A stretch of DNA of 64,000 bases from Salmonella bongori NCTC 12419 (GCF_000252995.1 NC_015761.1:2294001-2358000); one strand, 5' to 3'; shown: positions 28,056 to 37,285, numbered from the stretch's first letter. Made by a program: numbers and translations. Notes: generated by a model from the sequence alone, not told the origin.

Positions 28056-30197
28056 GTGTCCCGTATTATTATGCTGATCCCTACCGGAACCAGCGTCGGC
28101 CTGACCAGCGTCAGCCTCGGCGTCATCCGTGCTATGGAACGCAAAGGCGTTCGTCTGAGCGTCTTTAAACCTATCGCCCAACCGCGCGCTGGCGGCGATG
28201 CGCCTGACCAGACCACCACTATTGTTCGCGCAAACTCTAATTTGCCGGCGGCTGAACCGCTGAAAATGAGCCACGTTGAATCTCTGCTGTCCAGCAATCA
28301 GAAAGATGTGCTGATGGAAGAGATCATCGCCAACTACCATGCGAATACCAAAGACGCAGAAGTGGTGCTGGTTGAAGGTCTGGTTCCGACCCGTAAACAC
28401 CAGTTCGCTCAGTCACTGAACTACGAAATCGCGAAAACGCTGAACGCGGAAATCGTTTTTGTCATGTCTCAGGGCACCGATACGCCAGAACAATTGAACG
28501 AGCGTATCGAACTGACGCGCAGCAGCTTCGGCGGCGCGAAAAACACCAATATTACTGGCGTCATTGTCAACAAACTGAATGCGCCGGTTGATGAACAAGG
28601 CCGTACTCGCCCGGATCTGTCAGAGATTTTTGACGACTCTTCCAAAGCGCAGGTCATCAAAATCGATCCTGCTAAACTGCAGGGATCCAGCCCGTTGCCG
28701 GTACTTGGCGCGGTGCCGTGGAGCTTCGATTTGATCGCTACCCGCGCTATCGATATGGCACGTCACCTGAACGCAACCATCATTAACGAAGGCGATATCA
28801 AAACCCGCCGCGTTAAATCCGTCACGTTCTGCGCGCGTAGCATTCCGCATATGTTGGAACACTTCCGTGCAGGGTCTCTGCTAGTGACCTCCGCAGACCG
28901 TCCGGACGTGCTGGTTGCTGCCTGTCTGGCCGCGATGAACGGCGTAGAAATCGGCGCCCTGCTGTTAACCGGCGGCTATGAAATGGACGCGCGTATTTCT
29001 AAACTGTGTGAGCGGGCTTTCGCCACCGGCCTGCCGGTATTTATGGTGAACACCAACACATGGCAGACCTCGCTAAGCCTGCAGAGCTTCAATCTGGAAG
29101 TCCCGGTTGATGACCACGAGCGCATTGAAAAAGTTCAGGAATACGTCGCGAATTACATTAACGCTGACTGGATCGAGTCGCTGACCGCGACCTCTGAGCG
29201 TAGCCGTCGCCTCTCTCCGCCAGCGTTCCGCTATCAGCTGACCGAGCTGGCGCGCAAAGCCGGCAAACGTGTGGTGCTGCCGGAAGGCGACGAACCGCGT
29301 ACCGTGAAAGCGGCGGCCATTTGCGCTGAACGCGGTATCGCCACCTGCGTACTGTTAGGCAACCCGGATGAAATTAACCGCGTTGCGGCATCCCAGGGCG
29401 TTGAGCTGGGCGCGGGTATCGAAATTGTCGATCCGGAAGTGGTCCGTGAAAGCTACGTCGCCCGTCTGGTGGAATTGCGTAAGAGCAAAGGCATGACCGA
29501 ACCCGTTGCCCGCGAACAGCTGGAAGACAACGTAGTACTCGGTACGCTAATGCTGGAGCAGGACGAAGTCGACGGTCTGGTTTCCGGTGCGGTTCACACT
29601 ACTGCTAACACCATCCGTCCACCGCTGCAGCTGATCAAAACGGCGCCGGGCAGCTCTCTGGTTTCTTCTGTGTTCTTCATGCTGCTGCCGGAACAGGTTT
29701 ACGTTTATGGCGACTGCGCGATCAACCCGGATCCGACCGCAGAACAACTGGCTGAAATCGCGATTCAGTCCGCAGACTCCGCTATTGCTTTCGGTATCGA
29801 ACCGCGCGTAGCAATGCTCTCCTACTCCACCGGCACTTCTGGCGCAGGCAGCGACGTAGAGAAAGTCCGTGAAGCAACCCGTCTGGCGCAGGAAAAACGT
29901 CCTGACCTGATGATCGACGGTCCGTTGCAGTATGATGCCGCGGTGATGGCTGACGTGGCGAAGTCCAAAGCACCGAACTCACCGGTGGCTGGCCGCGCTA
30001 CCGTGTTCATCTTCCCGGATCTGAACACCGGTAACACCACTTACAAAGCGGTACAGCGTTCTGCCGACCTGATCTCCATCGGGCCGATGCTACAGGGTAT
30101 GCGCAAGCCGGTGAACGACCTGTCCCGTGGCGCGCTGGTTGACGATATCGTCTATACCATCGCCCTGACCGCGATTCAGGCTTCCCAACAGCAGTAA
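28056..30197 (+). CDS. pta: Phosphate acetyltransferase Pta
   Basis: A 713-residue enzyme that makes acetyl phosphate from acetyl-CoA and phosphate. Domains: N-terminal P-loop-like/BioD-type (MLIPTGTSVGLTSVSLGV, about 1-230), DRTGG (about 230-370) and the catalytic PTA_PTB domain (about 390-713; LPEGDEPRTVKAA, SGAVHTTANTIRPPLQ and SYSTGTSGAGSDVEKV). It starts with GTG at 28056 after GAAAGAGGAT. Forms an operon with ackA. Confidence 0.98.
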   Translation: MSRIIMLIPTGTSVGLTSVSLGVIRAMERKGVRLSVFKPIAQPRAGGDAPDQTTTIVRANSNLPAAEPLKMSHVESLLSSNQKDVLMEEIIANYHANTKDAEVVLVEGLVPTRKHQFAQSLNYEIAKTLNAEIVFVMSQGTDTPEQLNERIELTRSSFGGAKNTNITGVIVNKLNAPVDEQGRTRPDLSEIFDDSSKAQVIKIDPAKLQGSSPLPVLGAVPWSFDLIATRAIDMARHLNATIINEGDIKTRRVKSVTFCARSIPHMLEHFRAGSLLVTSADRPDVLVAACLAAMNGVEIGALLLTGGYEMDARISKLCERAFATGLPVFMVNTNTWQTSLSLQSFNLEVPVDDHERIEKVQEYVANYINADWIESLTATSERSRRLSPPAFRYQLTELARKAGKRVVLPEGDEPRTVKAAAICAERGIATCVLLGNPDEINRVAASQGVELGAGIEIVDPEVVRESYVARLVELRKSKGMTEPVAREQLEDNVVLGTLMLEQDEVDGLVSGAVHTTANTIRPPLQLIKTAPGSSLVSSVFFMLLPEQVYVYGDCAINPDPTAEQLAEIAIQSADSAIAFGIEPRVAMLSYSTGTSGAGSDVEKVREATRLAQEKRPDLMIDGPLQYDAAVMADVAKSKAPNSPVAGRATVFIFPDLNTGNTTYKAVQRSADLISIGPMLQGMRKPVNDLSRGALVDDIVYTIALTAIQASQQQ

Positions 30198-30203
30198 CAG
30201 CAA

Positions 30204-30294
30204 ATGCCGGATGGCGGCGTGAATGCTTTATCCGGCCTACAGGTACGATGCCAGTGTAGGCCGGACAGGAGGCATTAGCATCGCTATCCGGCAT
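30204..30294. repeat. REP pair (BIME) after pta
   Basis: ATGCCGGATGGCGGCGTG with TATCCGGCCTAC, then TGTAGGCCGGACAGG with GCTATCCGGCAT. Typical opposed REP units in the pta-yfcC gap. Confidence 0.88.
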
Positions 30295-30407
30295 GCTATT
30301 ATTTACCGCGCACTCTGAATTTTTTGCTTAGCTGCGCTGCATCAATGAATAACTATTCCCTTCTTCGCATACTTAGTCTCTTTGCTTTGCAACAGGGATA
30401 GTCTGTC

Positions 30408-31928
30408 ATGTCTGTCATCACAGAATCAAAGCCAGCCAAAAAATGGGCGATGCCCGATACGCTGGTCATCATCTTTTTTGTCGCCATTTTAACCAGTATC
30501 GCCACCTGGGTAGTGCCCGTAGGGATGTTTGATAGCCAGGAGGTGCAATATCAGGTCGATGGCCAGACAAAAACCCGAAAAGTCGTCGATCCACATTCTT
30601 TCCGCATTGTAACCAATGAGGCCGGTGAAGCGCAGTATCACCGCGTACAATTTTTCACCACTGGCGATGAAAGACCGGGGCTGATGAATTTTCCCTTTGA
30701 AGGGTTAACGTCCGGCTCAAAATTCGGCACTGCCGTCGGTATCATCATGTTTATGCTGGTAATCGGCGGCGCATTCGGCATCGTCATGCGTACCGGTACT
30801 GTGGATAACGGTATTCTGGCGCTCATTCGCCACACGCGCGGTAACGAAGTCTTGTTTATTCCGGTGCTATTTATCCTCTTTTCGTTAGGGGGGGCAGTAT
30901 TTGGCATGGGCGAAGAGGCGGTCGCCTTTGCGATTATCATTGCCCCACTCATGGTCAGGCTGGGCTATGACAGCATTACCACCGTTCTGGTGACCTATAT
31001 CGCCACTCAAATTGGCTTTGCCAGTTCGTGGATGAACCCCTTCTGCGTGGTCGTCGCCCAGGGGATCGCTGGCGTGCCAGTGCTGTCCGGTTCCGGGCTA
31101 CGTATTGGGGTCTGGGTTGTCGCCACACTGATTGGGCTGATTTTTACGCTGGTCTACGCTTCACGCGTGAAAAAGAATCCGCAGCTCTCCCGCGTTCACG
31201 AATCCGATCATTATTTCCGCGAACAGCAGGATGAAGTCGTGCAGCGCCCTTTCACTGTTGGTGACTGGCTGGTACTGCTGGTGCTGACCGGAGTAATGGT
31301 TTGGGTCATCTGGGGTGTAATCGTCCACGCCTGGTTTATTCCGGAGATCGCCAGCCAGTTTTTCACCATGGGCGTGGTGACAGGCCTTATCGGCGTCATC
31401 TTCCGCCTCAACGGGATGACGCTTAACGTGATGGCATCCTCATTTACCGAAGGAGCAAGAATGATGATCGCTCCGGCGTTACTGGTCGGTTTTGCTAAAG
31501 GCATTCTGCTACTGGCAGGCAACGGCGAAGCAGGGGAGCCCAGCGTACTCAATACACTGCTTAACAGTATCGCTCACGGTATAAGCGGGCTTAATAATGC
31601 CATCGCTGCCTGGTTTATGCTGCTTTTTCAGGCCGTATTTAATTTCTTTGTGACCTCCGGTTCGGGTCAGGCGGCATTGACCATGCCACTGCTGGCGCCG
31701 CTTGGCGATCTGGTCGGCGTTAACCGCCAGGTGACTGTTCTGGCCTTCCAGTTTGGTGATGGCTTCAGCCATATTATCTATCCGACCTCGGCCTCGCTGA
31801 TGGCGACACTGGGCGTGTGCCGGGTCGACTTTCGCAATTGGCTGAAAGTGGGGGCATCACTCCTGGGGCTGCTGTTTATTATGTCCAGCATAGTGGTCAT
31901 TGGCGCACAGATGATGGGATATCATTGA
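30408..31928 (+). CDS. yfcC: YfcC, DcuC/ArcD-family membrane transporter
   Basis: A 506-residue inner-membrane protein with about 12 hydrophobic segments and the family stretches GGAFGIVMRTGTVDNGILALI, GGAVFGMGEEAVAFAIIIAPLM and FFVTSGSGQAALTMPLLAPLGDL. It belongs to the C4-dicarboxylate/basic amino acid (YfcC/ArcD) superfamily. The natural substrate is not established; in E. coli it has been linked to glyoxylate-shunt and acetate physiology. It is close to full identity with E. coli YfcC. Confidence 0.93.
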   Translation: MSVITESKPAKKWAMPDTLVIIFFVAILTSIATWVVPVGMFDSQEVQYQVDGQTKTRKVVDPHSFRIVTNEAGEAQYHRVQFFTTGDERPGLMNFPFEGLTSGSKFGTAVGIIMFMLVIGGAFGIVMRTGTVDNGILALIRHTRGNEVLFIPVLFILFSLGGAVFGMGEEAVAFAIIIAPLMVRLGYDSITTVLVTYIATQIGFASSWMNPFCVVVAQGIAGVPVLSGSGLRIGVWVVATLIGLIFTLVYASRVKKNPQLSRVHESDHYFREQQDEVVQRPFTVGDWLVLLVLTGVMVWVIWGVIVHAWFIPEIASQFFTMGVVTGLIGVIFRLNGMTLNVMASSFTEGARMMIAPALLVGFAKGILLLAGNGEAGEPSVLNTLLNSIAHGISGLNNAIAAWFMLLFQAVFNFFVTSGSGQAALTMPLLAPLGDLVGVNRQVTVLAFQFGDGFSHIIYPTSASLMATLGVCRVDFRNWLKVGASLLGLLFIMSSIVVIGAQMMGYH

Positions 31929-31935
31929 TCTACAA

Positions 31936-32018
31936 TGCCTGATGGAAACACCAGTGCGTCTTATCCGGCCTCGAAGGTTTTTCCCTGAGGGCCGGATAAG
32001 CATCAGCACCATCTGGCA
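31936..32018. repeat. REP pair between yfcC and the transketolase gene
   Basis: TGCCTGATGGAAACACCAG with CTTATCCGGCCT, then GGGCCGGATAAGCATCAG with CACCATCTGGCA. Diverged opposed REP units at the convergent end of yfcC and the accessory cluster. Confidence 0.8.
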
Positions 32019-32028
32019 ATGGCTATAT

Positions 32029-32982
32029 TTAACACATTGATTTCGCTGCCTCTACAATCGCATCTGCGGTGAGTCCATACTCCTGCTGTAAGAAATCCTG
32101 CGTTCCTACCTGCCCATAACGTTCTTTGACGCCGACACGACGCATCGGCACCGGGCAATTTTCGACCAGCACTTCCGCCACCGCAGACCCCAGCCCATTA
32201 TGGATACTGTGGTTTTCACAAGTGACAATACGTTTGGTTTTTTCCGCGTAATTTTTCACTAACATGCGATCGATAGGCTTTAAGGTAAACATATCGATGA
32301 CTGCGGCGCTGATGCCCTCCTGCTCCAGCTGGCGCGCCGCCTCCAGCGCCTCCGCCACCATAATGCCATTAGCGATAAGCGTAATATCATTCCCCTCGCG
32401 CAGTACGTTGCCTTTACCAATGGTGAAAGTAGAGCCCGGCGCATAGATACTCGGCGCCTGCTTACGAATGGTACGCAGCCAGTAAAAGCCGTCCAGGTCC
32501 ATGAGCTGGCGCAAAATATCCGCGAACATCACCGCATCCGTTACCTCCAGTACTACGGAATGCGCCAGCCCGCGAATAATACCCATATCTTCAAAAGACA
32601 TGTGAGTGCCGCCATTATGACAGGCCGTCACCCCGGCATCGGAGGCAATCACTTTGACGTTGTTACGCTGATAATCCAGCGCCATAAAGAGCTGATCAAA
32701 ACAACGACGACTGGCAAAGGCGGTAAAGGTATGGACAAACGGCTTGCGTCCAGTCAACGCCAGTCCAGCCGCGGTGCCAATCACATTCGCTTCCATAATG
32801 CCGCAGTTAATGACATGCTGCGGGTAGTCACGCGCTACGCTGTCCATCGCCATTGAGCTCATTAAATCGGCCTCAAGTGCAATAATCGGGCTGCCAGCCT
32901 CAATCTGTCCGGCGACAAAACCAGCGTAAACTTTGCGCATTTCGATATCATCTTTAAGCCCTGCGGGCGCAAGCTTAATCAT
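32029..32982 (-). CDS. Transketolase-like protein, C-terminal half
   Basis: A 317-residue protein with the pyrimidine-binding and C-terminal transketolase domains. CGIMEANVIGTAAGLALTG carries the glutamate that activates thiamine diphosphate. ASDAGVTACHNGGTHMSFEDMGIIRGL is the Pyr-domain signature, and the C-terminal domain spans about 185-317. It works only with the N-terminal half encoded just upstream. The ATG at 32982 lies inside that gene's stop (ATGATTAA, 8-base overlap) and has CTGGAGG ahead of it, so translation is coupled. E. coli K-12 has no counterpart here; I recall the Salmonella gene as STM2340. Confidence 0.9.
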   Translation of the reverse strand: MIKLAPAGLKDDIEMRKVYAGFVAGQIEAGSPIIALEADLMSSMAMDSVARDYPQHVINCGIMEANVIGTAAGLALTGRKPFVHTFTAFASRRCFDQLFMALDYQRNNVKVIASDAGVTACHNGGTHMSFEDMGIIRGLAHSVVLEVTDAVMFADILRQLMDLDGFYWLRTIRKQAPSIYAPGSTFTIGKGNVLREGNDITLIANGIMVAEALEAARQLEQEGISAAVIDMFTLKPIDRMLVKNYAEKTKRIVTCENHSIHNGLGSAVAEVLVENCPVPMRRVGVKERYGQVGTQDFLQQEYGLTADAIVEAAKSMC

Positions 32983-33805
32983 GCGTGACCTCCAGTTGCT
33001 GAATGGCCTCATTGAGCGTCTGCTTCATGTCAGCCGTCAGGCGTAAGTGGTGAGAATTCGTTAATTGTTCCAGGCACGGCACCCCCTGCCCTTTAATACT
33101 GTCGAGGATCACCACCCGTGGTCGAGCCCCGGCGGGCGGCACAGGCCCAACCACTTCCAGTAGCCCGGCGATATCATCGCCTTTGACAGTAGCGACATCG
33201 AAACCGAACGCGCGGAATTTCCCTTCCAGATCAAAAGGGTTAATAATGTCATCCAGTTCGCCGTCAAGTTGCTGCTTGTTCCAGTCGATGAAAACTGTCA
33301 GATTGTGTAGTCGGTGGTGGGCAATAAACTGGAATGCCTCCCAGCACTGCCCTTCATTCAATTCTCCATCGCCGACAATACAAAATACCCGATTGGGTCG
33401 CCCCGCCAGCTTATGCGACAGCGCCATACCTCCGGCGATAGAAATGCCCTGCCCCAGTGAGCCAGTTGTGGCGTCCACGCCGCGCGTTTTTAGTCGATCA
33501 GGATGGCTGGGCAGGCGCGTACCGTTCTGGTTAAGCGTGTTCAGCTCTTCCAGCGGAAAATAGCCTTTAATGGCCAGGGTACTGTACAAAGCGGGCCCCG
33601 CATGGCCTTTCGACAGTACGAAGTAATCGCGCTCCGGCCAGTCTGGATCGGCAGGATCGATTTTCATTACCCCGCCATACAGGACTGCCAGGGTCTCCAC
33701 TACCGACATGCTGCCACCATAGTGCCCAAAGCCCAGATGAGTTAAGGATTTGAGCGTAGCGACGCGAATGTCGCGCGCCAGTTGGGTGATTTCTCTTACG
33801 TTCAT
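32975..33805 (-). CDS. Transketolase-like protein, N-terminal (TPP-binding) half
   Basis: A 276-residue protein with the thiamine diphosphate PP domain. Marks are HLGFGHYGGSMSVVETLAVLY, SKGHAGPALYSTLA, and the TPP motif GDGELNEGQCWEA ending near DWNKQQ (the Asn-Lys in place of NN). Split transketolases of this type pair with a separate C-terminal subunit, here the next gene. Together they should transfer two-carbon ketol units from a ketose phosphate. Its start overlaps the PTS IIC stop by four bases (ATGA). I recall it as STM2341. Confidence 0.9.
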   Translation of the reverse strand: MNVREITQLARDIRVATLKSLTHLGFGHYGGSMSVVETLAVLYGGVMKIDPADPDWPERDYFVLSKGHAGPALYSTLAIKGYFPLEELNTLNQNGTRLPSHPDRLKTRGVDATTGSLGQGISIAGGMALSHKLAGRPNRVFCIVGDGELNEGQCWEAFQFIAHHRLHNLTVFIDWNKQQLDGELDDIINPFDLEGKFRAFGFDVATVKGDDIAGLLEVVGPVPPAGARPRVVILDSIKGQGVPCLEQLTNSHHLRLTADMKQTLNEAIQQLEVTHD

Positions 33806-35199
33806 TCTTTCGCTCCGCTGTTTTCCTGCGCATTGCCGTTGACTGATTTGTTTTTAGCAAACACGTTGTATGCCACCAGTAGCGCAAACAACGCCACCAC
33901 CAGCCCCGTGATAGCCATCGGCGACAGATAACGCGCCAGGTTACCCAACAAAATACCGATCGCACCAAAGTCAGCATCCGAGAAGGTGGTATTGGCAAAA
34001 CCGATCGCCCCCAGAACTGGCAGTAACAGCACTGGCAGGAAAGTGATCAACAAACCATTAGCAAACGCGCCAATCATCGCGCCGCGACGACCGCCAGTAG
34101 CATTGCCAAAGACGCCAGCGGTCGCGCCGGTAAAGAAGTGCGGCACTACGCCTGGCAGAATCAGTACCAGCTTCATCTGCCCAAGCAGGAATAACCCTAC
34201 CAACCCGCCAAGGAAGCTAAACAAGAAGCCAATCAACACCGCGTTAGGGGCATAGGGATACACCACCGGACAGTCCAGAGCCGGACGTGCGTTTGGCACC
34301 AGCTTTTCAGAAAAGCCGGTAAAGGCCGGCACAATTTCCGCCAGAATCAGACGGACGCCTTGCAGAATGATGAATACGCCTGCAGCGAAAGTAATTGCCA
34401 TGATGATGGCGTACACCAGATAGTTTTGCCCGCCGCTAAACGTCGCCTCCACATAGTCACGCCCTGCGCTAATGGCCATGATCAGATAGATAATCATCAT
34501 GGTCAGCGAGATCGAGATAGAACTGTCGCGCAAAAAACTGAGATTCTTCGGCAGGTTCATCTCTTCTGTAGAACGGGAACCTTTACCACACAAGCTGCCA
34601 ATCCAGCCGGAAAGCACATATCCCAGCGTGCCAAAGTGACCAAACGCAATATCGTCAGTGCCGGTAATCCGCTTCATGTAACGCTGAGCCAGGGCCGGGA
34701 AGAACGCCATGACTAACCCCAGGATCAGCGATCCGGTAAATACCAGTCCTACGCCCTCGAAACCCGCAACGGTCAGGATCACGCCAATCATACAGGCCAT
34801 ATAAAAAGTGTGATGCCCGGTCAAAAAGATATATTTAAGACGCGTAAAGCGTGCCACGACAATATTGGCTACCATGCCAAATGCCATAATTAATGCAGTA
34901 GAGGCACCATATTTCTCTAGCGCAATTGAGACTATCGCTTCATTATTGGGAATGATGCCCTGAATATTAAAGGCATGTTCAAACATACCGCCCAGCGGAT
35001 TTAATGAGCCGACCAGTACGGTTGCGCCACCGCCAAGGACAATAAAGCCCAAAATAGTTTTAATCGTGCCTTTTACTACATCGGAAAAAGCTTTTTTCTG
35101 CGCCACTAAACCAATCAGGGCAATGAGGCCCACAAGGACCGATGGCACTTTTAAAATATCAACAACAAAATTCAGCGTTTCAAGGATAAACATATCCAC
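33802..35199 (-). CDS. PTS IIC permease of the ascorbate (UlaA/SgaT) family
   Basis: A 465-residue membrane protein with about 11 hydrophobic segments. The GGATVLVGSLNPLGGMFEHAF loop, TGHHTFYMACMIGV and GVVPHFFTGATAGVFGNATGG are typical of the UlaA/SgaT IIC family, which takes up L-ascorbate or related sugars. It should import and, with IIB and IIA, phosphorylate the substrate. The substrate is not known. It lies between the IIB gene (14 bases upstream) and the transketolase halves (overlap). I recall it as STM2342. Confidence 0.9.
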   Translation of the reverse strand: MDMFILETLNFVVDILKVPSVLVGLIALIGLVAQKKAFSDVVKGTIKTILGFIVLGGGATVLVGSLNPLGGMFEHAFNIQGIIPNNEAIVSIALEKYGASTALIMAFGMVANIVVARFTRLKYIFLTGHHTFYMACMIGVILTVAGFEGVGLVFTGSLILGLVMAFFPALAQRYMKRITGTDDIAFGHFGTLGYVLSGWIGSLCGKGSRSTEEMNLPKNLSFLRDSSISISLTMMIIYLIMAISAGRDYVEATFSGGQNYLVYAIIMAITFAAGVFIILQGVRLILAEIVPAFTGFSEKLVPNARPALDCPVVYPYAPNAVLIGFLFSFLGGLVGLFLLGQMKLVLILPGVVPHFFTGATAGVFGNATGGRRGAMIGAFANGLLITFLPVLLLPVLGAIGFANTTFSDADFGAIGILLGNLARYLSPMAITGLVVALFALLVAYNVFAKNKSVNGNAQENSGAKE

Positions 35200-35213
35200 C
35201 TCGCCAGCAAAAA

Positions 35214-35486
35214 TTATTGTTTATCGAACCATGCGCGCAGTTGCGTTTCCAGTTCGTTGATGTCGATGATGTTATTGATCACCACCAATTGGCTTTCCGG
35301 TACGCTGGCGCTGGCAGCGATATCTTTTGCCATCACAAAAAGATCGGCAGCCCCGGGTACCGCCGACGAGAGATCGGAATGTTCCACCTCAGCATCAATA
35401 TTGAGTTTTTTTAATACTTTTTTAATATTCATTTCTACCATAAAACTACTACCCAGGCCGGAACCGCAAATTGCCATGATTTTCAT
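35214..35486 (-). CDS. PTS IIB component, lactose/ascorbate type
   Basis: A 90-residue IIB protein with the phosphocysteine loop MAICGSGLGSSFMVEMNIKKVLK (CGSGLGSS) at the N-terminus. It carries phosphate from IIA to the sugar bound by IIC. The start at ATG 35486 is favoured because AAAAGG is about eight bases upstream; a GTG three codons earlier (35495) has no spacing. It is located between IIA and IIC. Confidence 0.9.
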   Translation of the reverse strand: MKIMAICGSGLGSSFMVEMNIKKVLKKLNIDAEVEHSDLSSAVPGAADLFVMAKDIAASASVPESQLVVINNIIDINELETQLRAWFDKQ

Positions 35487-35565
35487 TATTGTCACCTTTT
35501 AAAAGTAGAGTTGGTCTGCATCACGCGTGGGCGTAATGTTTTGTACAGCAAAAAACAGAATAAGA

Positions 35566-36009
35566 TCAGAAGCGGGCAATAATCGTTTTAATGTCCTCCA
35601 CAGTTTTTGCCTGATGTAATTTTTCCATATCTGCATCACTGGAAAATAATTCTGCCAGCGCCGATATCATTTCGATATGGCTGTGTTTATCAGGAGCCGC
35701 CAGCATAATAATAACGTCAACCGGATCGAACTCTTCTGCGTCAAATGAAACACCGTGCTGTAGTTTCAATAACGACAAACCTAACCCTTTCGCCCCCTCT
35801 TCCGGTCTCGCATGGGGCATCGCTAATCCTGGCGCCAACACATAATACGGCCCAAGCTTTTGGTGCTGCTGAACAATAGCCGTGATGTACTCGGGTGCGA
35901 TAATGCCCGCGTCCAGCAATGGCTTACCACATATTTCCAACGCCTGTGGCCACGTTTCCACACTCTCCTGAAGCGTGATGGTTGCGTCAGATAACCAGAT
36001 TCCCAGCAT
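35566..36009 (-). CDS. PTS IIA component, mannitol/fructose type
   Basis: A 147-residue IIA protein. The phosphohistidine motif VLAPGLAMPHARPEEGA is present (His in MPHARPE), followed by LSLLKLQHGVSF. It accepts phosphate from HPr and passes it to the IIB next door. ATG 36009 (MLGIWLSDATITLQ) is preceded by a GGGG stretch; a longer TTG start at 36033 is less likely. It is the first gene of the leftward operon, directly after the LacI-type operators. Confidence 0.9.
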   Translation of the reverse strand: MLGIWLSDATITLQESVETWPQALEICGKPLLDAGIIAPEYITAIVQQHQKLGPYYVLAPGLAMPHARPEEGAKGLGLSLLKLQHGVSFDAEEFDPVDVIIMLAAPDKHSHIEMISALAELFSSDADMEKLHQAKTVEDIKTIIARF

Positions 36010-36088
36010 GTTATTCGCCCCACTGTGTATCAAATTATGAACAAACTTTATTCAAGCCATTCGATATTAGCTGCGATCGTTATCACAA

Positions 36089-36136
36089 AGATAGCGCTAC
36101 CAGAGACTATTACTCAGAATTGTGATAGCGCTATCA
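36089..36136. promoter_or_regulatory. Paired LacI-family operators in the PTS-regulator gap
   Basis: A perfect 14-bp palindrome TGATAGCGCTATCA at 36123-36136 and a second copy sharing the ATAGCGCTA core at 36091-36099. Their centres are about 34 bp apart. A centre of CG with dyad symmetry is what LacI-family repressors bind. TGTGA-N6-TATCA at 36121-36136 also looks like a partial CRP site laid over the first operator. Binding by the adjacent LacI protein is inferred. Confidence 0.65.
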
Positions 36137-36260
36137 AATTAAAATCATCGTGTGAAATCACAGCAAAAAAGAGGATTTAAGGCGTATACTGCCCGTTATG
36201 CGAAGCAAAGAACGACAATAAAAAAGCATCTCAACATGTTGTAATGACGCAGGAATTTGT

Positions 36261-37280
36261 ATGTCGATACCCCGTAAACGGCGCAGTACCGGTAAAGTCA
36301 CTATCGCCGATGTAGCCCAACTTGCCGGTGTAGGCACGATGACCGTGTCGCGAGCCTTACGTACGCCGGAACAGGTTTCCGATAAACTCCGGGAAAAAAT
36401 TGAAGCGGCAGTGCATGAGCTGGGTTATATGCCCAATCTCGCCGCCAGCGCGCTGGCGTCGGCCTCGTCGCACACCATCGCGATGGTCGTCCCAAATCTT
36501 GCAGAAGCGGGATGTTCTGAAATGTTCGCCGGCCTGCAACAGATCTTACAGCCCGCGGGCTATCAGATTATGCTGGCGGAGTCGCAGCATCGGGTAGAAC
36601 AAGAGGAGAAGCTGCTCGAAACGCTGCTGGCGTCCAACATTGCCGCGGCGATTCTGCTTAGCGTCGAACATAGCGATACGGTGCGTCAGTGGCTGAAAAA
36701 TGCCTCTATCCCGGTGATGGAGATGGGCGCGATTCGCAGCGATCCTATTGATATGAATATCGGTATTGATAACGTTGCGGCAATGTATGAGCTGACGGAA
36801 ATGCTGATTCAGCGCGGTTACCAGAATATCGGACTGCTGTGCGCCAATCAGGAGCAGTGGATTTTTCAGCAACATCTGCACGGCTGGTACAAAGCGATGC
36901 TGCGCCACCACATGTCGCCCAACCGGGTCATTAACGCCGCCCTGCCGCCCAATTTTTCTACCGGCGCATCACAACTGCCGGAGTTTTTACTGGCGTGGCC
37001 AGAGTTGGATGCGCTGGTATGCGTATCAGATGAGCTGGCCTGCGGCGCGTTATACGAGTGCCAACGGCGGCGTATTAAAGTTCCGGACGAGTTGGCGGTT
37101 GTCGGATTTGGCGATAGCGATGTCAGCCGGGTATGTCAGCCGCCGCTAACGACAATGGCCGTACCGCATCGCAAAATTGGTAGCGAAGCCGGACGGGCGC
37201 TGCTGGAAAGGTTAAATCAGGGAAACTGGAGCGATCAAAAATCCATCGCTTCCAGTTTATGTATGCGGGAAAGTTGTTAA
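36261..37280 (+). CDS. LacI-family transcriptional regulator of the PTS cluster
   Basis: A 339-residue repressor with an N-terminal helix-turn-helix (KVTIADVAQLAGVGTMTVSRALRTPEQVSDKLREKI, residues 12-47), the hinge-helix LGYMPNLAASALAS and a sugar-binding-protein-like effector domain. It resembles the GntR/IdnR branch of the family. It reads divergently from the PTS-transketolase operon with two palindromic operators between them, so it most likely represses that operon and itself. I recall it as STM2345. Its stop is five bases from the yfcD stop on the other strand. Confidence 0.93.
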   Translation: MSIPRKRRSTGKVTIADVAQLAGVGTMTVSRALRTPEQVSDKLREKIEAAVHELGYMPNLAASALASASSHTIAMVVPNLAEAGCSEMFAGLQQILQPAGYQIMLAESQHRVEQEEKLLETLLASNIAAAILLSVEHSDTVRQWLKNASIPVMEMGAIRSDPIDMNIGIDNVAAMYELTEMLIQRGYQNIGLLCANQEQWIFQQHLHGWYKAMLRHHMSPNRVINAALPPNFSTGASQLPEFLLAWPELDALVCVSDELACGALYECQRRRIKVPDELAVVGFGDSDVSRVCQPPLTTMAVPHRKIGSEAGRALLERLNQGNWSDQKSIASSLCMRESC

Positions 37281-37285
37281 GACGC

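Noticed and set aside
27606..28400. A 264-codon open frame on the reverse strand
   Set aside because: Covers the antisense of ackA and pta; composition and lack of family features mark it as a shadow.
36151..36162. TGTGAAATCACA as a CRP site
   Set aside because: The half-sites are separated by two bases rather than six, so it is not a canonical CRP box.
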